DNA from: Deltaproteobacteria bacterium
GTDB lineage: Bacteria; Myxococcota_A; UBA9160; SZUA-336
NCBI GenBank assembly: GCA_019311115.1
Contig: JAFDDB010000029.1
Coordinates: forward strand, 1 to 39,379
DNA: 39,379 nt
Direction of reading: 5' to 3'
Part shown: in pieces, positions 16,132-24,705 of the stretch
How the letters are laid out: each line of letters opens with the position of its first letter
How positions within the stretch are numbered: position 1 is the stretch's first letter
Program-made: the position numbers and the translations under genes
The notes under the pieces: model-generated
What the model was told of the DNA's origin: nothing
What the model saw: the letters and a program-made list of their open reading frames with translations, nothing else
Database searches by the model: none

Positions 16132-17769
16132 CTACATCATTCCGCCCATGTCCATGCCGCCGGGCGCTCCGCCGCCGCCTGCCGGCGGGCTCTTCTCGGG
16201 GATCTCGACCACGGCCGTCTCGGTCGTCAGCAGCAGCGCAGCCACGCTGGCCGCGTTCTGCAGCGCCGTGCGCACGACCTTGACCGGATCCAGGATGCCG
16301 GACTTCATCAGGTCGCCGTACTCCTCGCGGGCGGCGTCGAACCCGTAGTCGCCCGTGCCCTGGCTCACGTTGGCCACGACCACCGCGCCCTCGGCCCCGG
16401 CGTTCTCCGCGATCTGCCGCAACGGCTCGGTCACGGCCTGGCGGATGATGTCGGCGCCGAGCGCCTCGTCGCCCTCCAGGTCCAAGTCCTTCAGCGCGCG
16501 CTCTGCGCGGATCAGCGCCACACCGCCGCCCACGACGACGCCCTCTTCGGTCGCCGCCTGCGTGGCGTGGAGCGCGTCCTCGACGCGAGCCTTCTTCTCC
16601 TTGAGCTCGGCCTCGGTCGGCGCGCCCACCCGCACGACCGCAACCCCGCCGGACAGCTTCGCGAGCCGCTCCTGGAGCTTCTCGCGATCGTAGTCGGACG
16701 TGGTCTCCTCGATCTGCGCGCGCAGCTGCGTGCAGCGGCCCTCGATGTCGGACTTCTTGCCCGCACCGTCGATGATCGTCGTGTTGTCGCGATCGATCAC
16801 CACGCGCTTGGCGCGGCCCAGGTCCTGGAGGGTGACGGACTCCAGCTTGATGCCGAGGTCCTCGCTGATGTTCTTGCCCGCCGTCAGCACGCCGATGTCC
16901 TCGAGCATCGCCTTGCGGCGATCGCCGAAGCCGGGCGCCTTGACCGCCGCCGCCGCGAGCGTTCCGCGGATGCGGTTGACCACGAGCGTCGCGAGGGCCT
17001 CGCCCTCGATGTCCTCGGCGATGATGAGCAGCGGCTTGCCTGCCCGCGCCACGCCCTCGAGCAGCGGAACCATGTCGCGCATGTTCGCGATCTTCTTCTC
17101 GTGGATCAGGATGTAGGGATCCTCGAGTACCGCCTCCATGCGGTCGGTGTCGGTCGCGAAGTACGGGGACAGGAAGCCGCGATCGAACTGCATGCCCTCG
17201 ACGACGTCGAGCGTGGTGTCCATGCTCTTCGCCTCTTCGACCGTGATGACGCCCTCGCGCCCCACCTTCTCCATGGCGTCCGCGAGCATGTCGCCGATGG
17301 CCGTGTCGTTGTTCGCAGACACGGAACCGACCTTCGCGATCTCTTCCTTGCCGCGGATGCGGCGCGCGCTCGAAGTGAGCTTCTCGACGATGGCCGCGAC
17401 GGACTTCTCGATGCCGCGCTTCAGTTCCATCGGGTTGGCGCCGGCCGCGACGAGCTTGAGGCCCGCAGTGAAGATGGCCTGCGCGAGCACCGTGGCCGTG
17501 GTCGTGCCGTCACCGGCGACGTCCGAGGTCTTCGATGCGACCTCCTTGACCATCTGCGCACCCAGGTTCTCGAACCTGTCCTCGATCTCGACGGCCTTCG
17601 CGACGGTCACGCCGTCCTTGGTCGAGGTCGGGGCGCCCCAGCTCTTTTCGATCAGCACGTTGCGCCCGCGTGGACCCATCGTGACCTTGACCGCGTTGGC
17701 GAGCGCGTCGACGCCGCGCTTCAGCCCGTTGCGGGCCTCTTCGTCGAATCGGATTTCCTTGGCTGCCAT
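16132..17769 (-). CDS. groL: Chaperonin GroEL (60 kDa)
   Basis: A 545-residue group I chaperonin that folds proteins in a double-ring ATP-driven chamber with GroES. It starts [13 protein letters not shown] and has the ATP-site [12 protein letters not shown] with D87. The C-terminal half contains [12 protein letters not shown] and the protein ends in a Gly/Met tail (GGMDMGGMM). GTAGGAGAGC precedes its ATG and overlaps the groES stop. Length and alignment to E. coli GroEL are collinear in the first 100 residues. It is co-transcribed with groES, 6 bases apart. Confidence 0.99.
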   Translation of the reverse strand: MAAKEIRFDEEARNGLKRGVDALANAVKVTMGPRGRNVLIEKSWGAPTSTKDGVTVAKAVEIEDRFENLGAQMVKEVASKTSDVAGDGTTTATVLAQAIFTAGLKLVAAGANPMELKRGIEKSVAAIVEKLTSSARRIRGKEEIAKVGSVSANNDTAIGDMLADAMEKVGREGVITVEEAKSMDTTLDVVEGMQFDRGFLSPYFATDTDRMEAVLEDPYILIHEKKIANMRDMVPLLEGVARAGKPLLIIAEDIEGEALATLVVNRIRGTLAAAAVKAPGFGDRRKAMLEDIGVLTAGKNISEDLGIKLESVTLQDLGRAKRVVIDRDNTTIIDGAGKKSDIEGRCTQLRAQIEETTSDYDREKLQERLAKLSGGVAVVRVGAPTEAELKEKKARVEDALHATQAATEEGVVVGGGVALIRAERALKDLDLEGDEALGADIIRQAVTEPLRQIAENAGAEGAVVVANVSQGTGDYGFDAAREEYGDLMKSGILDPVKVVRTALQNAASVAALLLTTETAVVEIPEKSPPAGGGGAPGGMDMGGMM

Positions 17770-17775
17770 GCTCTC

Positions 17776-18069
17776 CTACTCCAAGATGGCGAGGACTTCG
17801 TCCTCGGAGATGATCAGGTGCTCCTGCCCGTCCAGGTCGACCTCGCTCCCGGCGTACTTCGAGAACAGGATCCGGGCGCCCTTGGGCACCTCCATCGCGA
17901 TCAGGTTTCCCTTGTCGTCGCGACGTCCCGGGCCGACGGCAATCACGTCGCCCTGCTGGGGCTTTTCCTTGGCCGTGTCCGGGATGATGATCCCGCCGGC
18001 GGTCTTCTCGTCCTCGTCCAGTCGCCTCACGATCAGGCGGTTGTGAAGCGGACGAACCTTCGTTGCCAT
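17776..18069 (-). CDS. groES: Co-chaperonin GroES (10 kDa)
   Basis: A 97-residue Cpn10 with the standard RPLHNRLIVRRLDEDEKTAG start, the mobile-loop region KTAGGIIIPDTAKEKPQQG and the KYAGSEVDLDGQEHLI end. It forms the heptameric lid on GroEL. GAGGGAATTGG precedes the ATG. The leader is about 105 bases. No CIRCE element (TTAGCACTC-N9-GAGTGCTAA) is present upstream, so HrcA control is not supported here. Confidence 0.98.
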   Translation of the reverse strand: MATKVRPLHNRLIVRRLDEDEKTAGGIIIPDTAKEKPQQGDVIAVGPGRRDDKGNLIAMEVPKGARILFSKYAGSEVDLDGQEHLIISEDEVLAILE

Positions 18070-18183
18070 CCAATTCCCTCCCGGTGCACTTCGCGTGCGT
18101 TTCGTCTGGGTCCAGGGCCGGCCCCGGGGCTCCCGCTCCGACGACACGGAGGGGAAATGGGGGGGCGGCCTGCGTGGAGGGGC

Positions 18184-18211
18184 AGCCTAAGGCAGGCGGG
18201 CGCGGTGTCAA
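18184..18211 (-). promoter_or_regulatory. Sigma-70-type promoter of groESL
   Basis: On the minus strand a perfect -35 TTGACA (18211-18206) and -10 TAGGCT (18189-18184) are separated by 16 bases. It is the only promoter in the window with a consensus -35. The expected RNA start is near 18177. Confidence 0.7.
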
Positions 18212-18247
18212 GAGTCCCCCGAGTGGCGGTCCGGGGGGCCTTCGCCC

Positions 18248-19855
18248 CTACCCCGCCAGCAGGCTCTGTCCCACGACCCGAAGCTGCAGGACCGGCTCCA
18301 CGCCCTCGAAGATCGGCAGGACCTGGGCGTCCACCACGTAGCGGCTGATGGGGTACTCCTCGGCGTAGCCCCAGCCCCCGAAGAGCATCTGGCCCTGTTG
18401 GGTCACGTCGACCGCGACCCGGCAGGCCAGCAGCTTCGCCTGGGCGGCGTACGGCGCCGCCGCCCGCTCGTCCTCGTCCATGGCGGCGGCCGCCGAGTAG
18501 GTCATGGCCCGCGCGCCCGCCAGGCGGACGGCCATCAGGCCCAGCCGGTACTGGGTCAGCTGGAAGTCGAGCAGCCGCCGGCCGAACTGGCGGCGGTCCA
18601 CGACGTAGCGCGCCGTCTCCTCGAGCGCGCCCTGCGCCACGCCGCAGGCGCGGCCGCCGGTCTGCAGGCGGCCGGCGGCAAACCCGCCCATCTGCAGGTA
18701 GAAGCCGCGGCCGAGCGCCGCGTCCCCGCCCACCACGTTCTCGGCCGGGACGAAGTAGCGCTCGAAGGCGAGCGTAAAGGAGTGCATGCCGCGGTAGCCC
18801 GGGGTCGCGTCGGCCTTGCCCGAGAGCCGACCCCCGCCGGGCTGCTCGTGCTCGAACTCGTGCCCGGCGAAGCGCGGCTTGGGGACGATGAAGAGCGAAA
18901 GTCCGCGGCGTCCCTTGGACAGGTCGGGGTCGGTGCGCAGCAGTACCGCCAGGATGTCGGCACGGCCGGCGAACGTGCACCAAGCCTTGGGGCCGGTGAT
19001 CTCCCAGCCCTCGACACCGTCGACGGTAGCGCGCTCGGCGCGGCACTTGACGGCGGCCACGTCGCTGCCGATGTCGGGCTCGGTCACGCTGATGCCGACC
19101 ATCAGCTCGCCGCTGGCCAGCTTCGGGAGCCAGGTCTTCTTCTGGTCGTCGGTGCCCCCGGCCAGCAGCGCCTTGGCCAGGATCTCGGGGCGCGTGATCA
19201 GCGAGCCGGCCGCGGCCAGCGACGCGCGAGACAGCTCTTCGGTCGTGATGATCATCGCCACGTTGCCCATCTCGCTGCCGCCGAACTCCTCGGGGATCGA
19301 CAGGCCGAAGTAGCCGAGCTCGCCCATCTTCTCGATGAACTCCTCGGGCAGGTCCGAGTCCGTGCGGTGGATCTGCTCGGCTCGCGGCATGACCTCTTGC
19401 TGCGCGAACTCGCGCACCGCCTCGCGTGTCAGCTCGAGCATCTCGTCGAGCGGCCACTCGTTGCCGCCCCGCGCCTCGGCGACGGCAACGCCGATCGCGC
19501 GGACGCGGGCCTCGTCGAGGGCGCTCGCCACGAAGTCGCGCAGCGAATCGTCGAGCAGGTCGCCGGCATCGAGGCCATGCTCGGCCGCGTGGTCCGCCGG
19601 GAGCGCCGCGATCTTCGAGACGACGATCCCCGCGAAGACGGCGGCCTGCTCCTGGTACAGCTGTCCGGCGTCGCGCGAGTAGGCAAGCAGGTCGCGGGCG
19701 GCGCGCAGCTCGGTGGCAAGGTCGGCCAGCCGGGCGACGGCGACCTGCTGCTCGTCGATGTCGCGCCCGCGCGCGTGCGCGATCGCCTTGTCCAGGATCG
19801 GCGCGACGCGCTCCAGGGCGGACTCGGTGCCCTTGGGGGAGAGAGGACTCTGCAC
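18248..19855 (-). CDS. Acyl-CoA dehydrogenase with N-terminal extension, methylsuccinyl-CoA-dehydrogenase-like
   Basis: A 535-residue flavin acyl-CoA dehydrogenase that passes electrons to ETF. The first ~125 residues form a helical extension absent from ordinary members (~380 residues), with EQQVAVARLADLATELRAAR. The core then carries FGLSIPEEFGGSEMGNVAM, GISVTEPDIGSDVAAVKC (flavin/substrate), RRQFGRRLLDFQLTQ, and a C-terminal IFEGVEPVLQLRVVGQ with the likely catalytic Glu. Extension plus IFEG ending are those of (2S)-methylsuccinyl-CoA dehydrogenase of the ethylmalonyl-CoA pathway, so that is the best specific guess; other branched substrates remain possible. GTG 19855 has GGAGG upstream. 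TAAACT at 19936-19931 could be its -10. Confidence 0.88.
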   Translation of the reverse strand: MQSPLSPKGTESALERVAPILDKAIAHARGRDIDEQQVAVARLADLATELRAARDLLAYSRDAGQLYQEQAAVFAGIVVSKIAALPADHAAEHGLDAGDLLDDSLRDFVASALDEARVRAIGVAVAEARGGNEWPLDEMLELTREAVREFAQQEVMPRAEQIHRTDSDLPEEFIEKMGELGYFGLSIPEEFGGSEMGNVAMIITTEELSRASLAAAGSLITRPEILAKALLAGGTDDQKKTWLPKLASGELMVGISVTEPDIGSDVAAVKCRAERATVDGVEGWEITGPKAWCTFAGRADILAVLLRTDPDLSKGRRGLSLFIVPKPRFAGHEFEHEQPGGGRLSGKADATPGYRGMHSFTLAFERYFVPAENVVGGDAALGRGFYLQMGGFAAGRLQTGGRACGVAQGALEETARYVVDRRQFGRRLLDFQLTQYRLGLMAVRLAGARAMTYSAAAAMDEDERAAAPYAAQAKLLACRVAVDVTQQGQMLFGGWGYAEEYPISRYVVDAQVLPIFEGVEPVLQLRVVGQSLLAG

Positions 19856-20105
19856 GGGGGACCTCCAGAAAGCCGGGGGAATGCCAGGGAGCGTCCCCCG
19901 GGGGCCGCCAGCGCGCGTCGGGGGGACAGGAGTTTATTGCAGGACAGGACGGGGAGCCGCAAGTCCTCGCCCGTCCGGCAAACGTTGCGGGCCGGGGTAC
20001 GCAATCCTTGCCGAAGGCCCGGCGGCAACTCCGCCTCCGGGCGCCGCTCGTGCCCGTACACGCCATCCGGGTCGGGCACGGCGCTTGCGATGCTCCCGGT
20101 CCAAG

Positions 20106-20771
20106 ATGCGCACCCCACACGAGGTCTCCCAGAGTTCCGGCTTCACGCTCATCGAGCTTGCGGTCGTCATGCTCATCGTCGCCATCCTCACCGCGATGGC
20201 GGTTCCCAACGTCGTCCGGTACCGGATGAGCGAGCAGACGCGCGAGAGCGCGCAGGTGGTGGCCAACGCGCTGCGTGCAGCGCGAGCCGCGGCGGTCAAG
20301 GACGGGGTGCAGTACTTCGTCATCTTCAACCCGCAGATTCCCCCTTCGGTGCAAGGCACGATCGTGCGCCTGGTGCGGGACATCGACGCGGACTGGACCG
20401 AGACGGCCGTCGACCGCGGCACGGACTACCGGTTCAACCCCGGCAAGAACGACGCCGTGCAGCCGTACGGCATGGGACTCACGACGCCGTTCTCCGGCTA
20501 CACCCCGGCGCCCGGAGACATGCGCGCGGCCACGCTCGCCAACGTGACGGACGGCGCGAGCTTCCCGCAGGATCCGAGTACCGGCCGGCCCGCGGTGGGC
20601 TTTACGCCGCAGGGCGTGCCGGTCGACCTGAACACTCCGACGGCCTGGGGAACGGGCGCTGGCGCCTTCTACATGTCCGACGGATCGAACGCGGTCTACG
20701 TGGCCGTGGTGGGGCCGCTCGGCGAGGTGCGCGTCCGCGCGCTGAACCCGGGCACCGGTGAGTGGCAGTAG
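20106..20771 (+). CDS. fimT: GspH/FimT-type minor pseudopilin
   Basis: A 221-residue type IV pilin-like protein. A short leader ends at the prepilin peptidase site SSG/FTLIELAVVML with the conserved Glu at +5. A hydrophobic helix follows, then a GspH-like globular part with YFVIFNPQIPPS. It is the first gene of a minor pilin operon, and prepilin peptidase (not in this window) would cut it after Gly. ATG 20106 gives the expected short leader. GATGCT lies 11 bases upstream. Minor pilins prime pilus assembly at the inner membrane. Confidence 0.88.
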   Translation: MRTPHEVSQSSGFTLIELAVVMLIVAILTAMAVPNVVRYRMSEQTRESAQVVANALRAARAAAVKDGVQYFVIFNPQIPPSVQGTIVRLVRDIDADWTETAVDRGTDYRFNPGKNDAVQPYGMGLTTPFSGYTPAPGDMRAATLANVTDGASFPQDPSTGRPAVGFTPQGVPVDLNTPTAWGTGAGAFYMSDGSNAVYVAVVGPLGEVRVRALNPGTGEWQ

Positions 20772-20787
20772 AGGGGTGGAGGTTCGC

Positions 20788-21255
20788 ATGAGAGCTCGAA
20801 GGCAGAACGAAGACGGATTCTCTCTACTCGAGGTCATGATCGCCGCGGCGATCCTGGCGGTCGGCCTGCTGACCATCGCGCTGGCGCAGGTCTCTGCGCT
20901 CAAGATGGGAAGCCGCTCGAAGCACCTGTCCGAGGCCATCTACCTGGCGCAGGAGCAGGTGGAGACCTTCAAGGCGATGAACGCGGACGACCTGACGTTC
21001 ACGCAGCAGGGGACCTTCGACGACGACCAGGGCTACCTGTATCCGGGCCACGCCGGCTCCGGCTACCCCGAGGGCGGCGAGGGCGAAACGGGGGCGGCGG
21101 GTGGCCTCGACCAGACGCGCTACTCGCGGCGTTGGACGATCGAGCCCGACCAGCCGAGCCAGGGACTCACCCGGATCACCATCGAGGTGGACTGGGAGAA
21201 CGCCGACTCGAACACGGGATCGACCGAGGTGGTCTGGATCAAGGGGTCGAACTGA
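20788..21255 (+). CDS. pilV: Minor pilin PilV-like
   Basis: A 155-residue prepilin with cleavage motif DG/FSLLEVMIAAAILAVG, followed by a PilV-type helix (EAIYLAQEQVETFKAM). GGAGG lies 5 bases before ATG 20788. Its stop overlaps the pilW ATG by one base (TGATG). It is part of the minor pilin priming set with FimT, PilW and PilX. Confidence 0.88.
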   Translation: MRARRQNEDGFSLLEVMIAAAILAVGLLTIALAQVSALKMGSRSKHLSEAIYLAQEQVETFKAMNADDLTFTQQGTFDDDQGYLYPGHAGSGYPEGGEGETGAAGGLDQTRYSRRWTIEPDQPSQGLTRITIEVDWENADSNTGSTEVVWIKGSN

Positions 21256-22211
21256 TGCGCAACGCGCGCCGGTCCGAGGGCTTCACCCTGATGGAACTGA
21301 TGGTCGCCATGGCGGTCATGGGCATCATCACGGCCCAGCTCATGCTGGTCTTCACCTCGCAGCGGCGTGCCACCACCGTGAACGACCGCGTGCTCGACGT
21401 GCAGGAGAGCGCGCGCGTCGTCATCAACCTGATCTCGTACGACGCTCGCATGGCCGGGTTGATGGTGCCGCGGCGATCGGGCGTGGCGAGCGTCGACGGT
21501 GGCTTCGCGGATCCCGACCGGATCTGCATCAGCGACTCGAGCTACTTCAGCATGCCGCTCGACGGGACGAAGTCCCCGTCGCTCGACAACCGCGACTCGC
21601 ACTTCGACACCTCCGAGGTCACCGAGGTCCAGGTCGGCTACGTGCGCTTGGAGACGACCGACATCGACGGCGACGGGGCGGCGATCGACTTCTCGACCGG
21701 TGGCGGCATCATCGTCTCGAACGGCAACCGCTCGCACTGCGCTGAGATCCAGACCATCGTCGGCGATCGCATCGACTTCGTCGCGGGCCACGAGATGCCC
21801 GCCGGGCTCTTTCCGGTCGCCGCCGAGATCCGCGCGGTTCCCGCCATCGTCTACGAGGTCGACACCGACACGCTCACGCTCACGCGGAACGGCATCACGC
21901 TGGCGACCAGCGTGGAAGACCTGCAGATCGAGTATTGGGTCGACGCACAGATCGAGGACGGGCGGATCGCGGGGACGGAGTTCCCGATCCACGACCTGAA
22001 CGCCGATCCGGGCGGCTGGGTGATCAACACCGAACTGATCCGGCGCATGCGGTTCAGCGTGACGTCGCGCACGGACGCCGGGGACCAGCAGGACGGCATG
22101 ATGTTCAACCGGTTCGCTCGCCCGGCGAGCGCGAACCGCGACCCCGGCGGGCCCGACGAGTTCCGGCGCCGCCGTTTCTCTGCGAGCGTTGCGCCGCGGA
22201 ACATGTTCTGA
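21255..22211 (+). CDS. pilW: Minor pilin PilW-like
   Basis: A 318-residue prepilin with cleavage motif EG/FTLMELMVAMAVMGI and the PilW-like N-terminal helix running into DVQESARVVINLISYDAR. The large C-terminal globular region contains IQIEYWVDAQ-like strands (actual LQIEYWVDAQIEDG) and is typical of PilW/GspJ-size minor pilins. It starts by TGATG coupling to pilV. pilX follows after 11 bases. Confidence 0.88.
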   Translation: MRNARRSEGFTLMELMVAMAVMGIITAQLMLVFTSQRRATTVNDRVLDVQESARVVINLISYDARMAGLMVPRRSGVASVDGGFADPDRICISDSSYFSMPLDGTKSPSLDNRDSHFDTSEVTEVQVGYVRLETTDIDGDGAAIDFSTGGGIIVSNGNRSHCAEIQTIVGDRIDFVAGHEMPAGLFPVAAEIRAVPAIVYEVDTDTLTLTRNGITLATSVEDLQIEYWVDAQIEDGRIAGTEFPIHDLNADPGGWVINTELIRRMRFSVTSRTDAGDQQDGMMFNRFARPASANRDPGGPDEFRRRRFSASVAPRNMF

Positions 22212-22222
22212 GGAGTCGAAGC

Positions 22223-22723
22223 ATGAAGCACCCGATAATCCGAGACCTGCGTGACGAGAGCGGCATCGCCCTCCTGGTGGCCGTCGTGCTCATGCTGATG
22301 GTGAGCGCGATCGCGCTCTCGGCGCTCGACCGCGCGCGCCAGGAGAACGTCGGCTCGTCGCAGGACCGGCGGAAGATCGCGACACTGCTGGCGGCCGACG
22401 CGGCGCTCAGCGTCGTACAGAACCGGCTGCTGACCGACACCTCTCCCTTCCCGGACACGTCTCCGGTCGAGGAACTGAGCTTCATGGTCGCCGACAACGG
22501 GCTGGCCACCTCGATGCGGACGGGTGAGATCGGCACGAGCGCCGCGCTGCCGATCCTGAAGGTCGGCGGAACCGTGCGCGAAGGCGGCCAGCTCAACATC
22601 GGCGGCGCCGGCACGTTCTCCTACGGCGTGTACCGCACGGGCATCGTGGCCCAGGATCCGGCGGGCGGCTCCGTCCAGCTGAACGCGCAGTTCACCGTCC
22701 TGGAGGGCGGCGCGGGCTACTGA
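22223..22723 (+). CDS. pilX: Minor pilin PilX-like
   Basis: A 166-residue protein with the PilX pattern: ESGIALLVAVVLMLMVSAIA near the N-terminus, then a long helix with RRKIATLLAADAALS. Its Gly-Ile-Ala-Leu junction replaces the usual G/FTLIE, as PilX members often do. AGGAG precedes ATG 22223. PilY1 and PilE, which usually follow in Pseudomonas-type operons, are absent: the next gene is pyrF on the other strand, overlapping the last 7 bases. Confidence 0.82.
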   Translation: MKHPIIRDLRDESGIALLVAVVLMLMVSAIALSALDRARQENVGSSQDRRKIATLLAADAALSVVQNRLLTDTSPFPDTSPVEELSFMVADNGLATSMRTGEIGTSAALPILKVGGTVREGGQLNIGGAGTFSYGVYRTGIVAQDPAGGSVQLNAQFTVLEGGAGY

Positions 22724-22732
22724 GTCCCGCGC
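22710..22732. terminator. Hairpin across the pilX and pyrF stop codons
   Basis: GCGCGGG (22710-22716) and CCCGCGC (22726-22732) form a 7-bp stem around CTACTGAGT, which contains both convergent stop codons. There is no T-run on either side. It may end transcription in both directions. Confidence 0.4.
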
Positions 22733-23394
22733 GCCGAGGCGATCTCTTCGCGGATCGCCCGCACCGCGGCCAGCGGGTCGGCCGCGTTCCGGATCGGCCG
22801 GCCGATCACGAGCCAGTCCGCTCCTGCTCGGATCGCGTCTCCCGGCGTCATGACCCGGACCTGGTCGCCGGCGTCGCTCCCGGCCGGGCGCACGCCCGGA
22901 CAGACGATCTGCAGCTTCGGGCCGACGGCCTCGCGCACGGCGGCGGCCTCTCGAGGCGAGCAGACGATTCCCCCACAGCCGGCCTCGAGTGCCTGCAAGG
23001 CGGCCTGGGTGACCTCGTCCTGGGAGGCGGGCAGGCTCGTCAGGCGCGTCACGCCCAACACGCAGACGTCGTCGCCCGCGCCTCGAACGGCCGCGCGCAA
23101 CATCTCGACTCCGCCCTGGCAGTGGGCGGTAATCATGCGCACGCCCGCGCTGCAGGCCTCACGCGCGGCACCCTCTACGGTCGCCGGGATGTCGTGCAGC
23201 TTCGCGTCGAGGAACACGCCCGCGGCGCCGGCGTCCGCGATCGCGCGCACGGCTTCGGGCCCCGCGGCGCAGAACAGCTCTAGCCCGACCTTGAAGACTC
23301 CGACCTCGTCGGAGAGGCGCCGCACCCACTCGCGCGCGTCGTCGATCGACGCCACATCCAGCGGAAAGACGATCGGATTGTGCGCCGAGGACAT
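22717..23394 (-). CDS. pyrF: Orotidine-5'-phosphate decarboxylase
   Basis: A 225-residue PyrF that decarboxylates OMP to UMP in pyrimidine synthesis. The active-site DxKxxD motif is D63-A-K65-L-H-D68 (FLDAKLHDIPATV), with K35 in VFKVGLELF. The phosphate-binding end is WLVIGRPIRNAADP. It lies 13 bases downstream of the PilZ gene on the same strand and is probably co-transcribed with it. It is convergent with pilX, with a 7-base overlap. Confidence 0.96.
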   Translation of the reverse strand: MSSAHNPIVFPLDVASIDDAREWVRRLSDEVGVFKVGLELFCAAGPEAVRAIADAGAAGVFLDAKLHDIPATVEGAAREACSAGVRMITAHCQGGVEMLRAAVRGAGDDVCVLGVTRLTSLPASQDEVTQAALQALEAGCGGIVCSPREAAAVREAVGPKLQIVCPGVRPAGSDAGDQVRVMTPGDAIRAGADWLVIGRPIRNAADPLAAVRAIREEIASARGTQ

Positions 23395-23407
23395 CGACGC
23401 ACTCTTA

Positions 23408-23767
23408 TCACAGATCGACCGACTCCGCCTCGGAGTCCTGACCGCTCTGCTCGACGGCCCAGACGAAGAACTCGCAGAACTCGCGCGGCGGCTCGTGCAG
23501 CCGAACGCCGAAGCCCTCGGGCGTCCGGGCCGCGAGCCCCCGCGTGTTCCAGCGCACCTCGCCGCGCACGTCCACGAACGAGCCGTGCGGCGACTCGAAG
23601 CTCAGCGCGATGATCACACCCGGACGCGGAACATCGGCAGAACGGATGCATACACCGGCACGCGACACGTTCCGCAGCGTGCCGACCGACTCCCGGCCAT
23701 CGGCGCGGAACCGGACGGTGATCTGCGGGATCTCACTCCGCGGGCGTGCTCGTGCACAGTCGTCCAC
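23408..23767 (-). CDS. PilZ-domain protein, probable c-di-GMP receptor
   Basis: A 119-residue single-domain protein. A basic N-terminus with RARPR (an RxxxR-like motif, residues 6-10) is followed by the NVSRAGVCI motif ((D/N)xSxxG). The beta-barrel strands GEVRWNTRG and GFGVRL follow. These are the c-di-GMP contacts of PilZ domains. The C-terminal helix (REFCEFFVWAVEQ) is short. GTG 23767 is the only possible start because a stop codon directly precedes it. Its neighbours are the minor pilins and pyrF, and it may regulate pili, but this is inferred from proximity only. Confidence 0.8.
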   Translation of the reverse strand: MDDCARARPRSEIPQITVRFRADGRESVGTLRNVSRAGVCIRSADVPRPGVIIALSFESPHGSFVDVRGEVRWNTRGLAARTPEGFGVRLHEPPREFCEFFVWAVEQSGQDSEAESVDL

Positions 23768-23769
23768 TC

Positions 23770-23780
23770 AGGATAGAATC
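23770..23780. promoter_or_regulatory. Overlapping divergent -10-like elements (PilZ and metF)
   Basis: On the plus strand TAGAAT (23774-23779) lies about 60 bases before metF. On the minus strand TATCCT (23775-23770) and GATTCT (23780-23775) precede the PilZ gene start at 23767. The elements overlap, so polymerase binding for the two directions would be mutually exclusive. Confidence 0.4.
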
Positions 23781-23838
23781 GGTGCCCGCCGGATCCGGCT
23801 TGAGCCGGGCCGGACCGGATCGGAAGGGGAGAGCCAGC

Positions 23839-24705
23839 ATGCGCATCGTCGAAATGTTCGGAAGCTCCCGGCCCGTGGTGTCGTTCGAGTTCTTCCCGCC
23901 CAAGACGGCCAAGGGCTACCCGGCGCTGTTCCGCACGATCGAGGACCTGAAACGGCTCGAGCCGTCCTTCGTGTCGGTCACCTGGGGCGCCGGTGGCTCG
24001 ACCCGGCGCAAGACGACCGAGCTCGTGGTGCAGATCCAGCAAGAGGCGGACATCACGGCCATGGCGCACATGACCTGTGTCGGCTCGGGACGCGACGAGA
24101 TCGCGGACACGATCGACAGCCTGGCGGACGCGGGCATCGAGAACCTGCTGGCGCTCGGCGGCGACCGTCCGGAGGGGTGGCAGCCGGGCGCGCAGGACTT
24201 CTCGTACGCGAACGAGCTGATCGAGTTCGCGCGGCCGCGTTGGCCGGATCTCTGCATCGCCGCCGCGGCCTATCCCGAGGGCCACCCCCAGTCCCCCTCC
24301 CCGGAGCAGGACCTGGCCATGACCTACCGCAAGGTCGAGGCGGGAGCCGAGGTCCTGATCACACAGCTCTTCTTCGACAACGCGGACTACTTCGAGTTCG
24401 TCCGCCGCGCACGCGCGGCGGGGATCGACACACCGATCGTCCCGGGAATCATGCCCGTCGTGAGCGTCGCGAACATCCGGCGGATGACGGCGCTCTGCGG
24501 AGCGAAGATCCCGAGCGAGCTCGGCTCGGCGCTCGACGCGTGCGGCGAAGACCCCGAGCGCACCCTCGAAGTCGGAATCGAGTGGGCCGTGGCGCAGTGC
24601 CGGGAGCTGCTCGAGGGCGGCGCGCCGGGCCTGCACTTCTACACGCTGAACCGCTCGCCCGCCACGCGGCGGATCCACGAGCGCGTCTTCGGCGCTACTG
24701 CGTGA
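23839..24705 (+). CDS. metF: 5,10-methylenetetrahydrofolate reductase
   Basis: A 288-residue flavin TIM-barrel enzyme that reduces 5,10-methylene-THF to 5-methyl-THF for methionine synthesis. It starts with VVSFEFFPPKTAKGYPALF, then has SVTWGAGGSTR and MAHMTCVG, GIENLLALGGDRP, and LITQLFFDNADYFEFV followed by VPGIMPVVS, all family hallmarks. GGAAGGGGAGAG precedes ATG 23839. It is divergent from the PilZ gene. Its stop overlaps the convergent PAC2 gene by 11 bases. Confidence 0.97.
   Translation: MRIVEMFGSSRPVVSFEFFPPKTAKGYPALFRTIEDLKRLEPSFVSVTWGAGGSTRRKTTELVVQIQQEADITAMAHMTCVGSGRDEIADTIDSLADAGIENLLALGGDRPEGWQPGAQDFSYANELIEFARPRWPDLCIAAAAYPEGHPQSPSPEQDLAMTYRKVEAGAEVLITQLFFDNADYFEFVRRARAAGIDTPIVPGIMPVVSVANIRRMTALCGAKIPSELGSALDACGEDPERTLEVGIEWAVAQCRELLEGGAPGLHFYTLNRSPATRRIHERVFGATA

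Noticed and set aside
18070-18247. CIRCE element upstream of groES
   Set aside because: Looked for TTAGCACTC-N9-GAGTGCTAA on both strands; nothing close was found.
18235-18248. GGGGC-CTTC-GCCCC hairpin at the end of the acyl-CoA dehydrogenase gene
   Set aside because: The stem is only 5 bp with no U-tract. It is too weak in this base composition to call a terminator.
16567-18348. Plus-strand open frame opposite groEL/groES
   Set aside because: It is a shadow of the chaperonin genes with no recognisable domain and the wrong codon-position bias.
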